Assembly (NCBI GenBank): GCA_027858965.1
Contig: JAQIBS010000244.1
Location: 17,122-81,121, forward strand
DNA length: 64,000 nt
Reading direction: 5' to 3'
Source of the DNA: Kiritimatiellia bacterium
GTDB taxonomy: Bacteria > Verrucomicrobiota > Kiritimatiellia > RFP12 > UBA1067
The translations under genes were made by a program, and so were the position numbers. A model generated the notes under the pieces. It did no database searches and was not told the origin of the DNA. It was given only the letters and a program-made list of their open reading frames with translations. Below, in pieces: positions 48,228-57,516 of this stretch (position 1 is its first letter; each line of letters opens with the position of its first letter).

Positions 48228-51200
48228 TTAATCCGGTGTTACAATTCGAACATTCTCTGACACCTCGCCAACAAAGTCAGAAAAACCCGTGACTGTTAAC
48301 GTCACCGGTTTGGATCGGCTGTTGATGATTCGTCCAGAACCGGATAGCGCCGTAACGATCAGATTCTTTCCATTCAGATCCAAAGTTCCCTTTTTGCCAA
48401 TACGCACATCCGCCGTTGCGGGTAGTATTCTTTCTGCTTCTTTCCCGGCAGCTTCTGCAGCCTGCACATGCAAAGTCCTGCCCAGCCATTTTTCCGACAG
48501 GTAATTTTCAACTGCCTGACGTTCAACCTCCGTCAAAATCCGATTGTATGCCAGCACCTCACCGATGTTACCTTTATACGAACGGCCCTCCGGCCAGAAA
48601 TACGACCCCAACGCCACCGGCATTGTCAGCTGATCCGTACGATTGCGCTGGGCACACAGGATATGCGCCTGACCTGGAATGAAATGAGTATCCTCCACTC
48701 CATTAATACGGTACTTTGCAAAGGTGTTGAAATAATTATGCGGCAGATTTGTGCCTCCCGCCCAGACATTCCCTCCGACACAGCGTATACCGTAATCCGA
48801 TCCCCGACGCGCATCTTCAGCTCCCCAGATACCGCCGTACTGCGGAGAGCCCTCCGGCAGATTGACAATAAAGACCGTCTGCTGCGTAAACTTCTTCGCC
48901 GTAGCAATCCTATTGGTCAATCCATCAAAATAGACGGCTGGCTTGCCATTGATTCCCTTGGCCTGATAAACCGGCAGCGGACACGCAGCGACGCTCTGCT
49001 GTAACACGGCTCCGGTCATTTGCTCTTTCCACTCCGTGACACGGCCCTCTTTATCGACTTCCAAAGATCCTTTTTCGGAGGCATCCAGAAAAAATGAGAG
49101 ACCAGAAATGAACGGTGCCGATTCATCCTGTAAACAAACCACACCACCATCAATATTCAACGGCCCTGTGAATTTCTGTCCATCCGAAAGATACACCACG
49201 CCATCACCGATTTTCTGCACCGCCAGAGGAGCACCCGGACCATCTTTCAGCGTTCCGAACAACAAAGCCGTCCTTCCTTCCAGAACCATAGTTTTAACCG
49301 CAGACAAACCGCCGGACGCAGCAGAGATAGTTGAGTCTGTGGCCATAGCAAAATCGCCAATCTGCACAAATTCGCCTCCAAAGCGAGCTCCCGCACCGTT
49401 GCTGAGTTGTAGCGTTTCAATCCTCTTTACATGCGAATCAAAGGTCACTGCACTGGAACCCTGTAACGACAACGTACCGTCAACACTATCCTGAATCGTA
49501 ACAGGCGTTGCATTGGTCAACACTCCGACTATCGGCAAGGTAACCACGCCGTGTGTTCCCGGTTGCGCATTGTAGCGACCCATCCATACCCAGCAATCAC
49601 GGCAACGGCAATCCGCCTGGCGGTTACAGGTGCCATAACGATTTTCATACGGCGGCACACTGAAAGAAGCGCGAACCATCTCTTCCATTCTGCGATAACG
49701 CGGATCGTCCTTACCTATATAGCTCTTATCTTCAGCAATCTGACCCCAACCGCCTTTATCAATCGGCAATGGCGCCATAAGTATCCGGCTTTTCTTCGGA
49801 AGGGTCATATTCACCAATGCCTCATAGGGCTGCCGGGCCAGCTCATCTCCAAACAGTTCTTTGACGTATTCGCGCAATGCTTCAACACCTGTAGAGAGCT
49901 TCGTCGAAAATTCCGGCAGATTCCAGCTGGGATAAGGAAGCTCCTGTGCATTCAGATCCATCCAGACTGTCAGATCCGACCACTCCGCCGATGTAAGTTT
50001 TATTTCGTTATGGCCTGCCAACAATTTTTTCGTAAGGCGACTCACAACAGCAAAGTAATCATTCGTCTGGCTATAGCCGGTCTCTGTATACGGATGAGCA
50101 CGGGCAACGAGAATCTCAGGAGCACGCTTATTATTCCCCGTCTGCGTCAATGCCGCCCAGCCTTTGTAACCTATCAAAGACAATCCGCCAGCCTGTTTCG
50201 CTTCCGGGTTCAAACCATGGCAGGAGATACAGTAACGGTCAAAAACCGGACGGGCTTGACGGTCATACCCCACACCGTTTTCTGTATTCGGAATAGGAGC
50301 CGGATCAGAGACCGGAATGGCTCTGCTGGTAATTTGTGGCGGTGCCTGCATCTTGTTTTCATGGCATCCCACGCAGCGGAGCTGTTCTCCCTTCTGCACA
50401 TAAATAAAAGAGCGCATGGTCATCACAGCCATGCCGTTTTCATCCAGCGCCTGCAGCTGCACAGGAACCCCAGCCGGCATCCGAAATGCGACGGAGCCAT
50501 CCGCATTAACCGGCACCGTACCAATAGGTTTTTTGTAGAGAGAATATCCTTTCAGCGGATTGCGTTCAGGATCGGCTGCAACCCACTGGGTAATAATCTG
50601 ATTGAGACGCATAGCCTTGACAGATCCTTTTTTGATCGGCACCCGGCAATCGTAGACATTTTCCACCGAACAGATACCTGTGTCCGTCGCTTTTTCAGGA
50701 GGAGGCAATTTGGAGGGAATCTCTATGGATCGCTTCAGTTTGCGAATCGGAATCGGAGCAAATGTATTGATCTGCGGATCAGCAAAGATCGGCTCGCGAC
50801 CACCCAGCTTATCAACCAGATAGACCGTAAAAGAATTATTGGAGGGCCATGCTTCTGACCAACTGTATGAACAATAATTAGTGTCTCCCTTATGAAACCC
50901 CATCGGCGAGTAACTGGCAAAAAAAAGAGTGTCGTTCACTGGGAACGGATTGGCATAATAGCCGGTATCCTTCCAGGGACTGCCGGGATAGGTGATCTCC
51001 GGTGTTATTTTGGTAATGGACTGCGATCCATCTTCACCTTTGTGTGTATCAATAAGAATCGGACATCCCGCAGAAAAAAAGTGATGTGCCCCACCGATCG
51101 CCGCCACTACATGAGTGCCGGGTATGGCTTTAACCTGGCTCTGGACTTTCGGCACAGGTGTGTAGTTACCGAAGAAATGCGCAGTTCCCGTACCATCAGG

Positions 51201-52244
51201 ATTCATCGTCCAGAGGCTTTGCCAAGGCACCGCGTTGCGATCAATATAATCCCAACGGGTATAGGCAATGCGCCCGTCATTCAACACAGCCGGCTCCCAT
51301 TCATTGGCCTCGCCGAATGAGAGCTGACGAATGTTTGAACCGTCTGCATCCGCACGGTGAATCATGAATGACGGAGCATACCGCCAACCATGACACCGTC
51401 CATATCCCTGACACCGTGTGGATGTAAAGGCAAAGCCCCCATCCGGCAGATAACAGGGGTCCACATCTTCAATCAGTACACTCTGGCGGCCCTCCCATGT
51501 GGTCATAGGATCTTTTTCCGTTCCGGTCAACTGATGAACCCATGAACCATCCAGAGCCGCCTCATAAATAAAATAGCGCAACGCCGTTGCAGGATGATTA
51601 AACTTTTCATTGTCAAAAATCGGATTTGTCGGGTCCACCCGATTCACAGAGCGTCCGATAGAACTTTTAGTGCGGGATATATCTCGGCCCAGCGTATCGC
51701 TATGCACTGGTATCAGTTTCTGCAGTGGAGTCCGCCGATCTGTATGATCGCAGAAAGCAAACAGCACCCGATCTCCATCCCAATGCAGATCCGGATTCAA
51801 AGTGGTGCCCGGCGGCAACTTACCTTTAAGAAATTCACGTTTTTTCGGTGCGGTTTTCCAATCATCAATAACAATCAGGCCGGCCCCGCCCGGACGGGAG
51901 TAACGTCCCAGATACTGGTCAACCATGTGGGTTGCATGAGAATAGGGCAGATTCCGCTGACAGGCCAGCAACCGATCAAAATTCAGATCCGGATGCGAAA
52001 AAATGATTTTGCGTCGCAGAACGCGAATCTCTTTTTCCAGCGCTGTCCGGTCCGCCTCTTTTTTCGCTTGTGGCAGACGCTTTATAAATACATCCAGCTC
52101 CGCCGCCATGGCAGGACGTTTTTCACTTTTCTCAACATAGGCCAGCGTTCGCTGTGCCAGCGCCAGCGCATCATCAGCGGTATCGGCAGAGCTCACTCCC
52201 ACCATACATAAAAGAACCGCCATTATATAAAACTTCATCCCCAT
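48228..52244 (-). CDS. HzsA-like c-type cytochrome/beta-propeller fused to LamG and autotransporter repeats
   Basis: The ATG at 52244 is chosen for its AAAGGGG ribosome binding site; the signal peptide is FYIMAVLLCMVGVSSAD. The 1338-aa protein has a helical N-terminus. A PD40/TolB-type propeller follows (about 100-540) with DADGSNIRQLSFGEANEWEP and MNPDGTG. Next is a hydrazine-synthase-alpha-like section with two haem motifs, CVGCH near residue 620 and CISCH near 671. After a Cys-rich patch (CNRQADCRCRDCW, about 890) come passenger-type repeats and a LamG module (GLSFFLDASEKGSL to EKWLG) homologous to the one in the 12645 protein. HzsA-like proteins without hydrazine synthesis are widespread in PVC glycan loci; this tail is unusual. 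Confidence 0.8.
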   Translation of the reverse strand: MGMKFYIMAVLLCMVGVSSADTADDALALAQRTLAYVEKSEKRPAMAAELDVFIKRLPQAKKEADRTALEKEIRVLRRKIIFSHPDLNFDRLLACQRNLPYSHATHMVDQYLGRYSRPGGAGLIVIDDWKTAPKKREFLKGKLPPGTTLNPDLHWDGDRVLFAFCDHTDRRTPLQKLIPVHSDTLGRDISRTKSSIGRSVNRVDPTNPIFDNEKFNHPATALRYFIYEAALDGSWVHQLTGTEKDPMTTWEGRQSVLIEDVDPCYLPDGGFAFTSTRCQGYGRCHGWRYAPSFMIHRADADGSNIRQLSFGEANEWEPAVLNDGRIAYTRWDYIDRNAVPWQSLWTMNPDGTGTAHFFGNYTPVPKVQSQVKAIPGTHVVAAIGGAHHFFSAGCPILIDTHKGEDGSQSITKITPEITYPGSPWKDTGYYANPFPVNDTLFFASYSPMGFHKGDTNYCSYSWSEAWPSNNSFTVYLVDKLGGREPIFADPQINTFAPIPIRKLKRSIEIPSKLPPPEKATDTGICSVENVYDCRVPIKKGSVKAMRLNQIITQWVAADPERNPLKGYSLYKKPIGTVPVNADGSVAFRMPAGVPVQLQALDENGMAVMTMRSFIYVQKGEQLRCVGCHENKMQAPPQITSRAIPVSDPAPIPNTENGVGYDRQARPVFDRYCISCHGLNPEAKQAGGLSLIGYKGWAALTQTGNNKRAPEILVARAHPYTETGYSQTNDYFAVVSRLTKKLLAGHNEIKLTSAEWSDLTVWMDLNAQELPYPSWNLPEFSTKLSTGVEALREYVKELFGDELARQPYEALVNMTLPKKSRILMAPLPIDKGGWGQIAEDKSYIGKDDPRYRRMEEMVRASFSVPPYENRYGTCNRQADCRCRDCWVWMGRYNAQPGTHGVVTLPIVGVLTNATPVTIQDSVDGTLSLQGSSAVTFDSHVKRIETLQLSNGAGARFGGEFVQIGDFAMATDSTISAASGGLSAVKTMVLEGRTALLFGTLKDGPGAPLAVQKIGDGVVYLSDGQKFTGPLNIDGGVVCLQDESAPFISGLSFFLDASEKGSLEVDKEGRVTEWKEQMTGAVLQQSVAACPLPVYQAKGINGKPAVYFDGLTNRIATAKKFTQQTVFIVNLPEGSPQYGGIWGAEDARRGSDYGIRCVGGNVWAGGTNLPHNYFNTFAKYRINGVEDTHFIPGQAHILCAQRNRTDQLTMPVALGSYFWPEGRSYKGNIGEVLAYNRILTEVERQAVENYLSEKWLGRTLHVQAAEAAGKEAERILPATADVRIGKKGTLDLNGKNLIVTALSGSGRIINSRSKPVTLTVTGFSDFVGEVSENVRIVTPD

Positions 52245-52341
52245 GAAAGCCCCTTTCAAAAAATATTCCTATTAAAGCTGCAAAATGGTCAAAGAAGCCA
52301 CTATTGCATTGTTTGCAAAAAAATAAAACGCGCTATCTCGT

Positions 52342-53622
52342 TTAACGGTCGATCAGCGTGCGCATCTCAGGTGTGATCTCCAGAATCTCGAAATCCTTAA
52401 ACCACATCTTGCCATTTGCACCACCATGGAGTTGCAACGCAACTTTACCACTCTTCTCACACTGAGGATCAGTGATATCCACAGTTCGCTGACCGTTGAG
52501 AATCGAAATAAGACGGTCACCGTATGCAACCGTGCAGGTCGTATTCCAACCTTTAGCCTTACGAACCTTTTCAATGAACTCGTCATCCTGTGCCACCCAG
52601 CCACGTCCCTTGGTTTTGTCACCTGCGGTATGCCACAGAGCTGAGTCCTTACAGTTCCCTGCAATCTCATTCTGAAACCCCTTGAGCAGCCAAGGCGTAT
52701 TGACCTCCTCTGCGCGGAAATAGAGCGCGCTGTTTCCACCAAAAAGCTGATAGGTCACGCGCACAATGAAATCATTGTAATTCTTATCTGACACCACGAG
52801 CCCGTCGCGCTTCTCGCCCTCTTTGTGTTGACCGACCAGGACCCCGTCAGCGTCATTGAACGACCAATCCTCAGGCAGCACAAACCGTGCACCACTTAGC
52901 ACATACTTGCCATCTGCGCCTTTATGGAAGAAAGGTTTCCACTGGCTTGACCCCAGTTCCTTAATACGAATATTACGCCAACGAGCGCAGGGCTTTCCAT
53001 CCGGTTTCTTGGTCGCATGGACCTGGAGTCCGATAAACCCGGATAGGGAAGCATCATCAAAGATGTTAACCACCGGCACACCATTGAGCCATGTTCTGAT
53101 CGATGGACCAATGCACTGAATCTCCATCTGGTTCCAATCGCCATTTTTGAAAGTTGCAGACGATTTGGCAGTTACTGCGGCCTCGGTATTATCCAGCCAG
53201 GTCCGACCGAACTTGAAGCCGCGTCGTCCCTCATCATAAATACGCCCCGTAACCGAAGAACCTCCGGCAATCTCACATTGATATCCATAAACCGAGTCCG
53301 AGCCGTCAGCGTGTTGACGTGCCGCAGAACGGAACTGCACCCCTGAGTTGCCAGCCTCAAATTTGAACTCCAGACGCAGAATAAAATTTCCGTACTCTTT
53401 TTCAGTACACAGAAATGAGTTACGTCCCGCGTCTCCGAAACTTCCGACAATCGCTCCGTCCTCAATCTTGTAGGGCGACTTACCGCCCCGTGTGGTCCAA
53501 CCGTTCAGCGTCCTGCCATCAAACAGCGAAACAAAACCCTCATCACTCATAGCTGCTACCGACACACTCGCCGCTGTCAGCAAGCCCATCATAATTAAGC
53601 ATCCGATTACACTCTTCTTCAT
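52342..53622 (-). CDS. secreted protein with two DUF1080 domains
   Basis: This 426-aa protein has a signal peptide (SVIGCLIMMGLLTAASVSVAAM) and AAGGGAAA before the ATG. Domain 1 (about 28-220) shows FVSLFDGRTLNGWTTRGG, FEAGNSGVQFRSA and ARWRNIRIKEL; domain 2 (about 225-420) shows VVSDKNYNDFIVRVTYQLFGGNSALYFRAEE and MWFKDFEIL. Both are concanavalin-like DUF1080 folds, linked to 3-keto-glycoside hydrolysis or sugar binding. It is the first gene of the minus-strand run leading to the HzsA-like gene. Confidence 0.88.
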   Translation of the reverse strand: MKKSVIGCLIMMGLLTAASVSVAAMSDEGFVSLFDGRTLNGWTTRGGKSPYKIEDGAIVGSFGDAGRNSFLCTEKEYGNFILRLEFKFEAGNSGVQFRSAARQHADGSDSVYGYQCEIAGGSSVTGRIYDEGRRGFKFGRTWLDNTEAAVTAKSSATFKNGDWNQMEIQCIGPSIRTWLNGVPVVNIFDDASLSGFIGLQVHATKKPDGKPCARWRNIRIKELGSSQWKPFFHKGADGKYVLSGARFVLPEDWSFNDADGVLVGQHKEGEKRDGLVVSDKNYNDFIVRVTYQLFGGNSALYFRAEEVNTPWLLKGFQNEIAGNCKDSALWHTAGDKTKGRGWVAQDDEFIEKVRKAKGWNTTCTVAYGDRLISILNGQRTVDITDPQCEKSGKVALQLHGGANGKMWFKDFEILEITPEMRTLIDR

Positions 53623-53981
53623 TGTTATTTTCCCTTAATAGTACAGTTTATAAATTCCGGTCCCCATAATCTCAGCCTTACTCGAAGGCCAAGATCCCGC
53701 AAAGCGGATCGTCAGGAGGGCAGTCGCTATGCGGCTGACCACGATGACATATTAATTTAACGAACTTGGATTAGTCGGCCGCATAGCGACCGACTTCCTG
53801 GCCTACGCTCTTGTTGCTCCACTCAGTGGAAGCCACGTGATCCCACAAGATCAGATTCAGGTTCTATTATGCGGAGCATCGGCGAAAAGAGTCAACCCCG
53901 AAAAAATATTTCACTGGAGGGGGGAATCAGGCTTAGTTGCTATCAGGAAGTGTGAACTGAAAAGGAATAACACCATTTTCT
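53623..53981. other. gene-free spacer with dispersed element copy B
   Basis: 53714-53766 is copy B of the GGCAGTCGCTATGCGGCTGACCA element (copy A at 31252-31301), followed at about 53773-53806 by an inverted relative (GTCGGCCGCATAGCGACCGAC). The rest shows no gene. Confidence 0.6.
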
Positions 53982-54731
53982 TCAAAAAGCTGAACCATCT
54001 GAAAATGTTTCCATTCCAAGACAATCAATAAACCGAGACTCACACGCCAACTGAAATTCACTTGCTGCCCCTTGCCAAAAACCTGAATCCTTTACCGCAT
54101 ACTGTTTGCTTATACGTGAAAGATCATATAAATCTTTAACTCTTACTATATCTGTTCTTCTTCCAATCTTCGTAAGATATCCAGGCAAAGAACTTAAAAA
54201 CGCTCTGAGTTTCTCTCCTGCAATGCGTTCCAAAGTATAAGCAGACACAACACACCCATCAGATAATTTCAAATCAGACACCGCATTAAGGCCAAGTTTT
54301 TCTGGTGATGCTATGTCAATTTCAACTCGAGGGAAATTACGAATAACCACTTTACTATCAAAAATATTAATTTTAGCTTTAAAACCTGACCATCCAAAAG
54401 GATGTTGACCTTTCGGCGGATTCTTTTTTACTCGTATGTTTTTAACTTTATACCGGACAGGTTTTTGTTTAGAAAAGAATTTTTTTAATGCCGTGAAAAA
54501 TTCAACCTCTAAAAATTCGCCAATCTTTCCTTCTGGACAATATAACTCATACCCCACATTTAGATTCGAATCTATATCTAACGACTGACGAGATAAGGTC
54601 CCAAGTCGCAAATTCAGAATTCGAGCTCCCTTATAAACCAATATAGGCTTTAATCGTTCAGATGATGCTAATGCTTCAAGAACCAGAGTAAGAACGTCAC
54701 ATTTCCACCGATTCTGATCTTGCTTATTCAT
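53982..54731 (-). CDS. AbiEii-like nucleotidyltransferase toxin
   Basis: The ATG at 54731 overlaps the upstream stop as ATGA and has GGGGGT seven bases before it. The 249-aa protein has the AbiEii/AbiGii pattern: VYKGARILNLRLG (34-44) and the catalytic pair D52-I-D54 in SLDIDSNL. ASPEKLG and YTLERIAGEKLRAFL follow, then KDLYDLSRI. These type IV toxins transfer nucleotides, probably to tRNA, and abort phage infection. Translational overlap with the partner supports a toxin-antitoxin unit. Confidence 0.82.
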   Translation of the reverse strand: MNKQDQNRWKCDVLTLVLEALASSERLKPILVYKGARILNLRLGTLSRQSLDIDSNLNVGYELYCPEGKIGEFLEVEFFTALKKFFSKQKPVRYKVKNIRVKKNPPKGQHPFGWSGFKAKINIFDSKVVIRNFPRVEIDIASPEKLGLNAVSDLKLSDGCVVSAYTLERIAGEKLRAFLSSLPGYLTKIGRRTDIVRVKDLYDLSRISKQYAVKDSGFWQGAASEFQLACESRFIDCLGMETFSDGSAF

Positions 54732-55705
54732 ACAAGCAACCCCCATTCCATATTCTTATTTTGCCCTGGAACTTTCGGCAACAACGGAAGTAATGGCAGA
54801 TTTCTTTGTTTTATTAATTTTTTTGCATTCACAAAACGTTTAGCTAAACCTTCAGAACAATAATCATACTCAAACTGCTCGAGCATATACCCGACACGTA
54901 AATCAAAATCAACCCGTCCAATCTTGCATAAATACTCATTAAAAAGTGAATCATCGATCAGTGGAACTCCATTTTGCCATGCCTCAAAAACAACTGCCGG
55001 GCCACCACAACTCCATGGGTTGTGCAATGTATCCAACAGAGTCTGCTCAAGTGTAGTAACCCTCGCTAAAAGCGTTGGTGAAAACTGCACCTCCTGTACA
55101 CCAGGCACAAGTGTTTGATCGCGAGTAGTTTGATAATACAGAGTACCATCGTAAGTAAAAAGTAAAGTTCCTAATGATGGTTTCACATTTAACGAGTTGC
55201 CTACCCCCTCTTGTTTCAAAGAAAGTACCTTCAGGTGCTCTTCTCTGCTACGTTTACCCATATTCTTTAGCCTTGCTATATGATGATATGCTGGTATCTG
55301 TGTCGTAAGCTCATGATGACATATGGCAGAAAAGTAACAGATTACTGTCTTTAAAAAATCTGATTGTGTCGTCAAAAGAAGTTCTTCTGATGAAATCTCA
55401 GGAACTCCACCAAATTCCAGACAATATACAACATGTGGATTCTTACCTTGAGGAACATCATTAATGATTTTTCGAGTTGCAAGGCTGCTTTCAACCAAAG
55501 CTTTCAATAAATATTTTCCGGACAAGTTTGCAGATAATTGCAATTCATTTCTGACTTGAACAAGCAACTTAATAAGAGAATATTCTGACACCCATTGCAC
55601 ACTTGGGTATTTATATGAAGGCTCAGTTAATCTTTGAGATAAAATTCTCACTATTTGAGATATTTCATCCGTCTTTAATTTACTTCCTGATATATTGTCA
55701 TTCAT
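54728..55705 (-). CDS. AbiEi-like antitoxin/transcriptional regulator
   Basis: The ATG at 55705 is preferred; the upstream in-frame part reads repeat-like DNA. This 325-aa protein has a region YQTTRDQTLVPGVQEVQFSPTLLARVTTLEQTLLDTLHNPWSCGGPAVV, given here in pieces: DQTLVPGVQEVQFSP, ARVTTLEQTLLDTL and NPWSCGGPAVVFEA. It matches the AbiEi antitoxin pattern in which a conserved segment ends with LLD-L--P--CGG. The N-terminal 150 residues are helical and not clearly a winged helix. It precedes and overlaps the AbiEii-like gene by four bases. Longer than many AbiEi proteins. Confidence 0.72.
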   Translation of the reverse strand: MNDNISGSKLKTDEISQIVRILSQRLTEPSYKYPSVQWVSEYSLIKLLVQVRNELQLSANLSGKYLLKALVESSLATRKIINDVPQGKNPHVVYCLEFGGVPEISSEELLLTTQSDFLKTVICYFSAICHHELTTQIPAYHHIARLKNMGKRSREEHLKVLSLKQEGVGNSLNVKPSLGTLLFTYDGTLYYQTTRDQTLVPGVQEVQFSPTLLARVTTLEQTLLDTLHNPWSCGGPAVVFEAWQNGVPLIDDSLFNEYLCKIGRVDFDLRVGYMLEQFEYDYCSEGLAKRFVNAKKLIKQRNLPLLPLLPKVPGQNKNMEWGLLV

Positions 55706-55818
55706 ATGCTTACCGATAACACAAATAAAAAAGGCAGCTAATATGGACACTACTGTAGTAGTGTCCAGGTAAACAAATTGCAAGCGAAAAATAATCCCTC
55801 TGTTAAAAAATCAACATC

Positions 55819-57342
55819 TTAGCGAGGACTGTGGTTCTTTGCGGGAAGCTGATTGTTGTAATATCCGGTATCTTCGTAGTTCTTGATAGGAATATCCCAT
55901 CCCACCTGACGCAGATGCTTCGAAAATACCAGATTCTCATAGCCGCCTAAGGGAAGTGTTCCCCAGGTTGCATGGGCCGAGCGGAAATAGATCTGCATCA
56001 TGCTTCTTCCATAAAGATGATGCCAGGTGGTACAGAGCATTCCATCCAATTTCTCCCTCTGTACAGCCTTGCTAAGTCCCCTATACCCCGCCAGATTCTC
56101 CCATGGGCATGCCAGTACCGGAAAGCCCTTATCTTTAAAGTAGCGCATCGTAGGCCATGTCCCCTCCTTATTCGGAGCCCCGTAATACCAGTCGCAGATA
56201 ATCGTATCCCGTGGCAATCCATCCAGCATAAGCTCCGCCTGATCTGATCCGTTGGCATAGAACCCCTTCCAGCGAGGATCACCCCTTTTCAGCAGCATGT
56301 CATGCCAGATCATCATCTTACAATCACGTTCAGCCAGCACATCGTGAATATGCCCAAGGAAGTTCTTAACCACAGCCGCATAATCCGTCCGGCGACAGGC
56401 CGCACAGGTTCCCATATCTTCGGCCTCATCGCACCCCGCATGAAAGTAAGGCGGCTTTCCGAATGCATCGTGCATCTCCAGGACCACATCTTCTATCAGC
56501 TGCGTTGCCTTGGGATTGCTCAGACACCAGGTCCATCCAAGAGGCTCAAACAGCGGCTGAAGTTCAGGATGTAGATCTGTCACGACATGCTTGCCACAAC
56601 TGCCGCGTGATCCCGAGGCATGACCAAACAAATTGAACTGAGGAATAAGAGTGACACCCAGACTGTTCGCAATCTTCACCAACCTGCGGACCTCCTTGAC
56701 CGTCATTGTACTCTTTGGCCAAGCCAGCTCCGGATGTGTCTTGGAAACAAAGGTGCCCCAGGGTTCAAGCACAACGGAATTCATTTTGTAGTAAGCGGCC
56801 AGCCGGATATACTGTTCTATCTGCACCGGTGTGTTCTCAGGAAACCAGCAGATATGGAATCCGCGGAATGCCATAGCCGGTGCATCATCAATCACCATCT
56901 CAGGCACGAAATAAGCTTCCAGCTTACCGGTGCCGCGCACCGGCTCAGCAATCTGTCGCAGAGTACGAATTGCATTGCGCGCACCACCCGCATCGGCGGC
57001 TTCAATTGCCAAAGTTCCCTTCTCCGCTGTAATCCGGTAAGCATCCGCTTTTTTTTCAACATGCTCCGGTTTAACAATTTTTATCTCCGGTTTGAAACCA
57101 AACCACGCCTTAAAGGTTTTCCGGATCTGCTTTTCAGCAAGCGTCTCATCTTTCCTACAGGCAAGCGTTATCTTGATTGATTTATCCATTACCACATCAG
57201 CGCCATCAGTCAGCGAGATAGACTGCGGTGCCGGCACCAGCCGGGCCTTGATAATGTGCGACTCTTTTGTATTCAGCGGTGCTGCCTGCAGTATTCCACA
57301 TGCGCAGAATGCAAGCATAACAACCATTACTATTCTTTTCAT
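55819..57342 (-). CDS. secreted GH20 beta-N-acetylhexosaminidase-like enzyme (copy 1)
   Basis: This 507-aa protein has a signal peptide (VMVVMLAFCACGILQAAP) and AAAGG before the ATG. An N-terminal GH20b domain (about 35-150) precedes the GH20 barrel with MAFRGFHICWFP, LIPQFNLFGHASGSRG, and the catalytic pair D305-E306 in YFHAGCDEAEDMGTC. GMLCTTWHHLYGR supplies the late Trp. GH20 enzymes cut terminal GlcNAc or GalNAc by substrate-assisted catalysis. Close in sequence to the protein at 59896; the CGTCAACRR-like stretch (GTCAACRRTDYAA) after the active site is shared by both. Confidence 0.9.
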   Translation of the reverse strand: MKRIVMVVMLAFCACGILQAAPLNTKESHIIKARLVPAPQSISLTDGADVVMDKSIKITLACRKDETLAEKQIRKTFKAWFGFKPEIKIVKPEHVEKKADAYRITAEKGTLAIEAADAGGARNAIRTLRQIAEPVRGTGKLEAYFVPEMVIDDAPAMAFRGFHICWFPENTPVQIEQYIRLAAYYKMNSVVLEPWGTFVSKTHPELAWPKSTMTVKEVRRLVKIANSLGVTLIPQFNLFGHASGSRGSCGKHVVTDLHPELQPLFEPLGWTWCLSNPKATQLIEDVVLEMHDAFGKPPYFHAGCDEAEDMGTCAACRRTDYAAVVKNFLGHIHDVLAERDCKMMIWHDMLLKRGDPRWKGFYANGSDQAELMLDGLPRDTIICDWYYGAPNKEGTWPTMRYFKDKGFPVLACPWENLAGYRGLSKAVQREKLDGMLCTTWHHLYGRSMMQIYFRSAHATWGTLPLGGYENLVFSKHLRQVGWDIPIKNYEDTGYYNNQLPAKNHSPR

Positions 57343-57407
57343 CTTTATTTACCTTTCGTTATTCTGAAATCTCTACTATGAATGTATTTGTGATTTCGCG
57401 TATTCAT

Positions 57408-57471
57408 CTGTAGCGTTGGCTCTCAGAGCCAATTTTATATAGGATCTTGGCTCTGAGAGCCAACGCTACAG
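57408..57471. repeat. perfect 25-bp inverted repeat with 14-nt loop
   Basis: Arms 57408-57432 and 57447-57471 are exact reverse complements, beginning CTGTAGCGTTGGCTC. Each arm contains a smaller palindrome GGCTCTCAGAGCC. A decayed relative lies at 6536-6594. Confidence 0.95.
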
Positions 57472-57516
57472 AAAAAGCCAGAACCTCACCAAGCTCCAAA
57501 GTTCCGATACAATCAT

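Noticed and set aside
49551..50858. 435-aa plus-strand open frame
   Set aside because: It is antisense to the HzsA-like gene and its protein has a His/Arg/Ile-rich mirror composition with no domain.
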